Assembly (NCBI RefSeq): GCF_019422935.1
Contig: NZ_JAHZCJ010000001.1
Coordinates: 62,001-126,000, forward strand
Length of the DNA: 64,000 nucleotides
Origin: Desulfovibrio sp.
GTDB taxonomy: Bacteria; Desulfobacterota; Desulfovibrionia; Desulfovibrionales; Desulfovibrionaceae
Reading direction: 5' to 3'
The notes under the pieces were generated by a model. It ran no database searches, was not told where the DNA came from, and worked only from the letters and a program-made list of their open reading frames with translations. Shown in pieces: positions 63,754 to 64,000 of the stretch. A program made the position numbers and the translations under genes. Every line of letters starts with the position of its first letter. The stretch's first letter is position 1.

Positions 63754-64000
63754 ATGAATGTTCTGGTAATTGTGCTGCAACTTGTCGTGCTTCTGGTGGT
63801 CGTGCTGCTGCATGTGGCCTATGCCACATACTTTGAGCGCAAGGTCATCGGCCATATGCAGATGCGCATGGGCCCCACCCGCGTGGGCTGGCTTGGGCTG
63901 CTGCAACCCATTGCAGACGGCATCAAGAGCTTTTTCAAGGAAGACATCATCCCATCCGCGGCAGACAAGCCCATCTTCATGTTGGCCCCGATCATCTGTC
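63754..64000 (+). CDS. nuoH: NADH-quinone oxidoreductase-like subunit NuoH, 3' end outside window
   Basis: Starts with ATG at 63754 after GGCAGGGAAACC and runs to the window end (82 codons seen). The encoded peptide opens with a membrane helix ([20 protein letters not shown]) and then the NuoH signature region [20 protein letters not shown] followed by [18 protein letters not shown]. NuoH is the membrane subunit that shapes the quinone chamber entrance. Confidence 0.93.
   Translation, partial: MNVLVIVLQLVVLLVVVLLHVAYATYFERKVIGHMQMRMGPTRVGWLGLLQPIADGIKSFFKEDIIPSAADKPIFMLAPIIC

Noticed and set aside
1..64000. CRISPR array, prophage, insertion sequence or rRNA operon
   Set aside because: No repeat-spacer pattern, transposase or integrase frames, phage structural genes or rRNA stretches were seen.

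Overview
The window looks like part of a Desulfovibrio-type (Desulfovibrionaceae) chromosome: GC-rich coding DNA broken by a few AT-rich gaps. The evidence is a selenocysteine-containing SelD, a MotE-like gene beside fliJ, an MCP with the 'LGEDPGYL' linker I associate with this group, two orphan PF04392-type binding proteins, cytoplasmic molybdoenzyme genes and an 11-subunit-style nuo operon in which nuoD is followed directly by nuoH. No rRNA, CRISPR array, insertion sequence or prophage was seen.

Layout. 0-10.7 kb is mostly housekeeping: HAD hydrolase fragment, lipoprotein, YbjQ-like protein, chemoreceptor, truA, motE-like/fliJ, thiD, and a cobU operon with two unknown proteins. 10.7-17 kb is a protein quality-control block on the minus strand (tRNA-Leu, tig, clpP, clpX, lon). 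17.1-18.2 kb is selD, which reads through an in-frame UGA. Next come a VanX-like dipeptidase and a formyltransferase-fold protein.

20-52.8 kb is the interesting part. It holds a hybrid NRPS/PKS locus: two collinear megasynthases (5591 and 1172 aa, + strand) and a divergent operon for a KamA-family aminomutase, a type II thioesterase and an Sfp-type phosphopantetheinyl transferase. Beyond that operon on the same strand lie a cyclic-peptide-type ABC exporter translationally coupled to a secreted Cys-rich protein and an SPFH protein, a 55-aa membrane peptide, two PF04392-like binding proteins and an MFS transporter with sensor domains. Domain order read from motifs: C-A-PCP / C-PCP-E / C-PCP / C-A-PCP / KS-DH-KR-ACP / C-(half C) // A(MT)-PCP-TE. 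Two modules have no A domain and the PKS module has no AT. The pocket residues suggest aromatic (Phe/Tyr), Ser and Gln. Ser followed by KS-DH-KR would give a vinylogous, alpha,beta-unsaturated serine, a potential electrophile. This is inferred from motifs only.

52.8-58 kb is an AT-rich gap followed by three signalling genes (HDOD; degenerate GGDEF + EAL; HD-GYP). 58-64 kb encodes a cytoplasmic molybdopterin oxidoreductase with a four-cluster ferredoxin subunit, then nuoA-B-C-D-H (nuoH cut by the window end).
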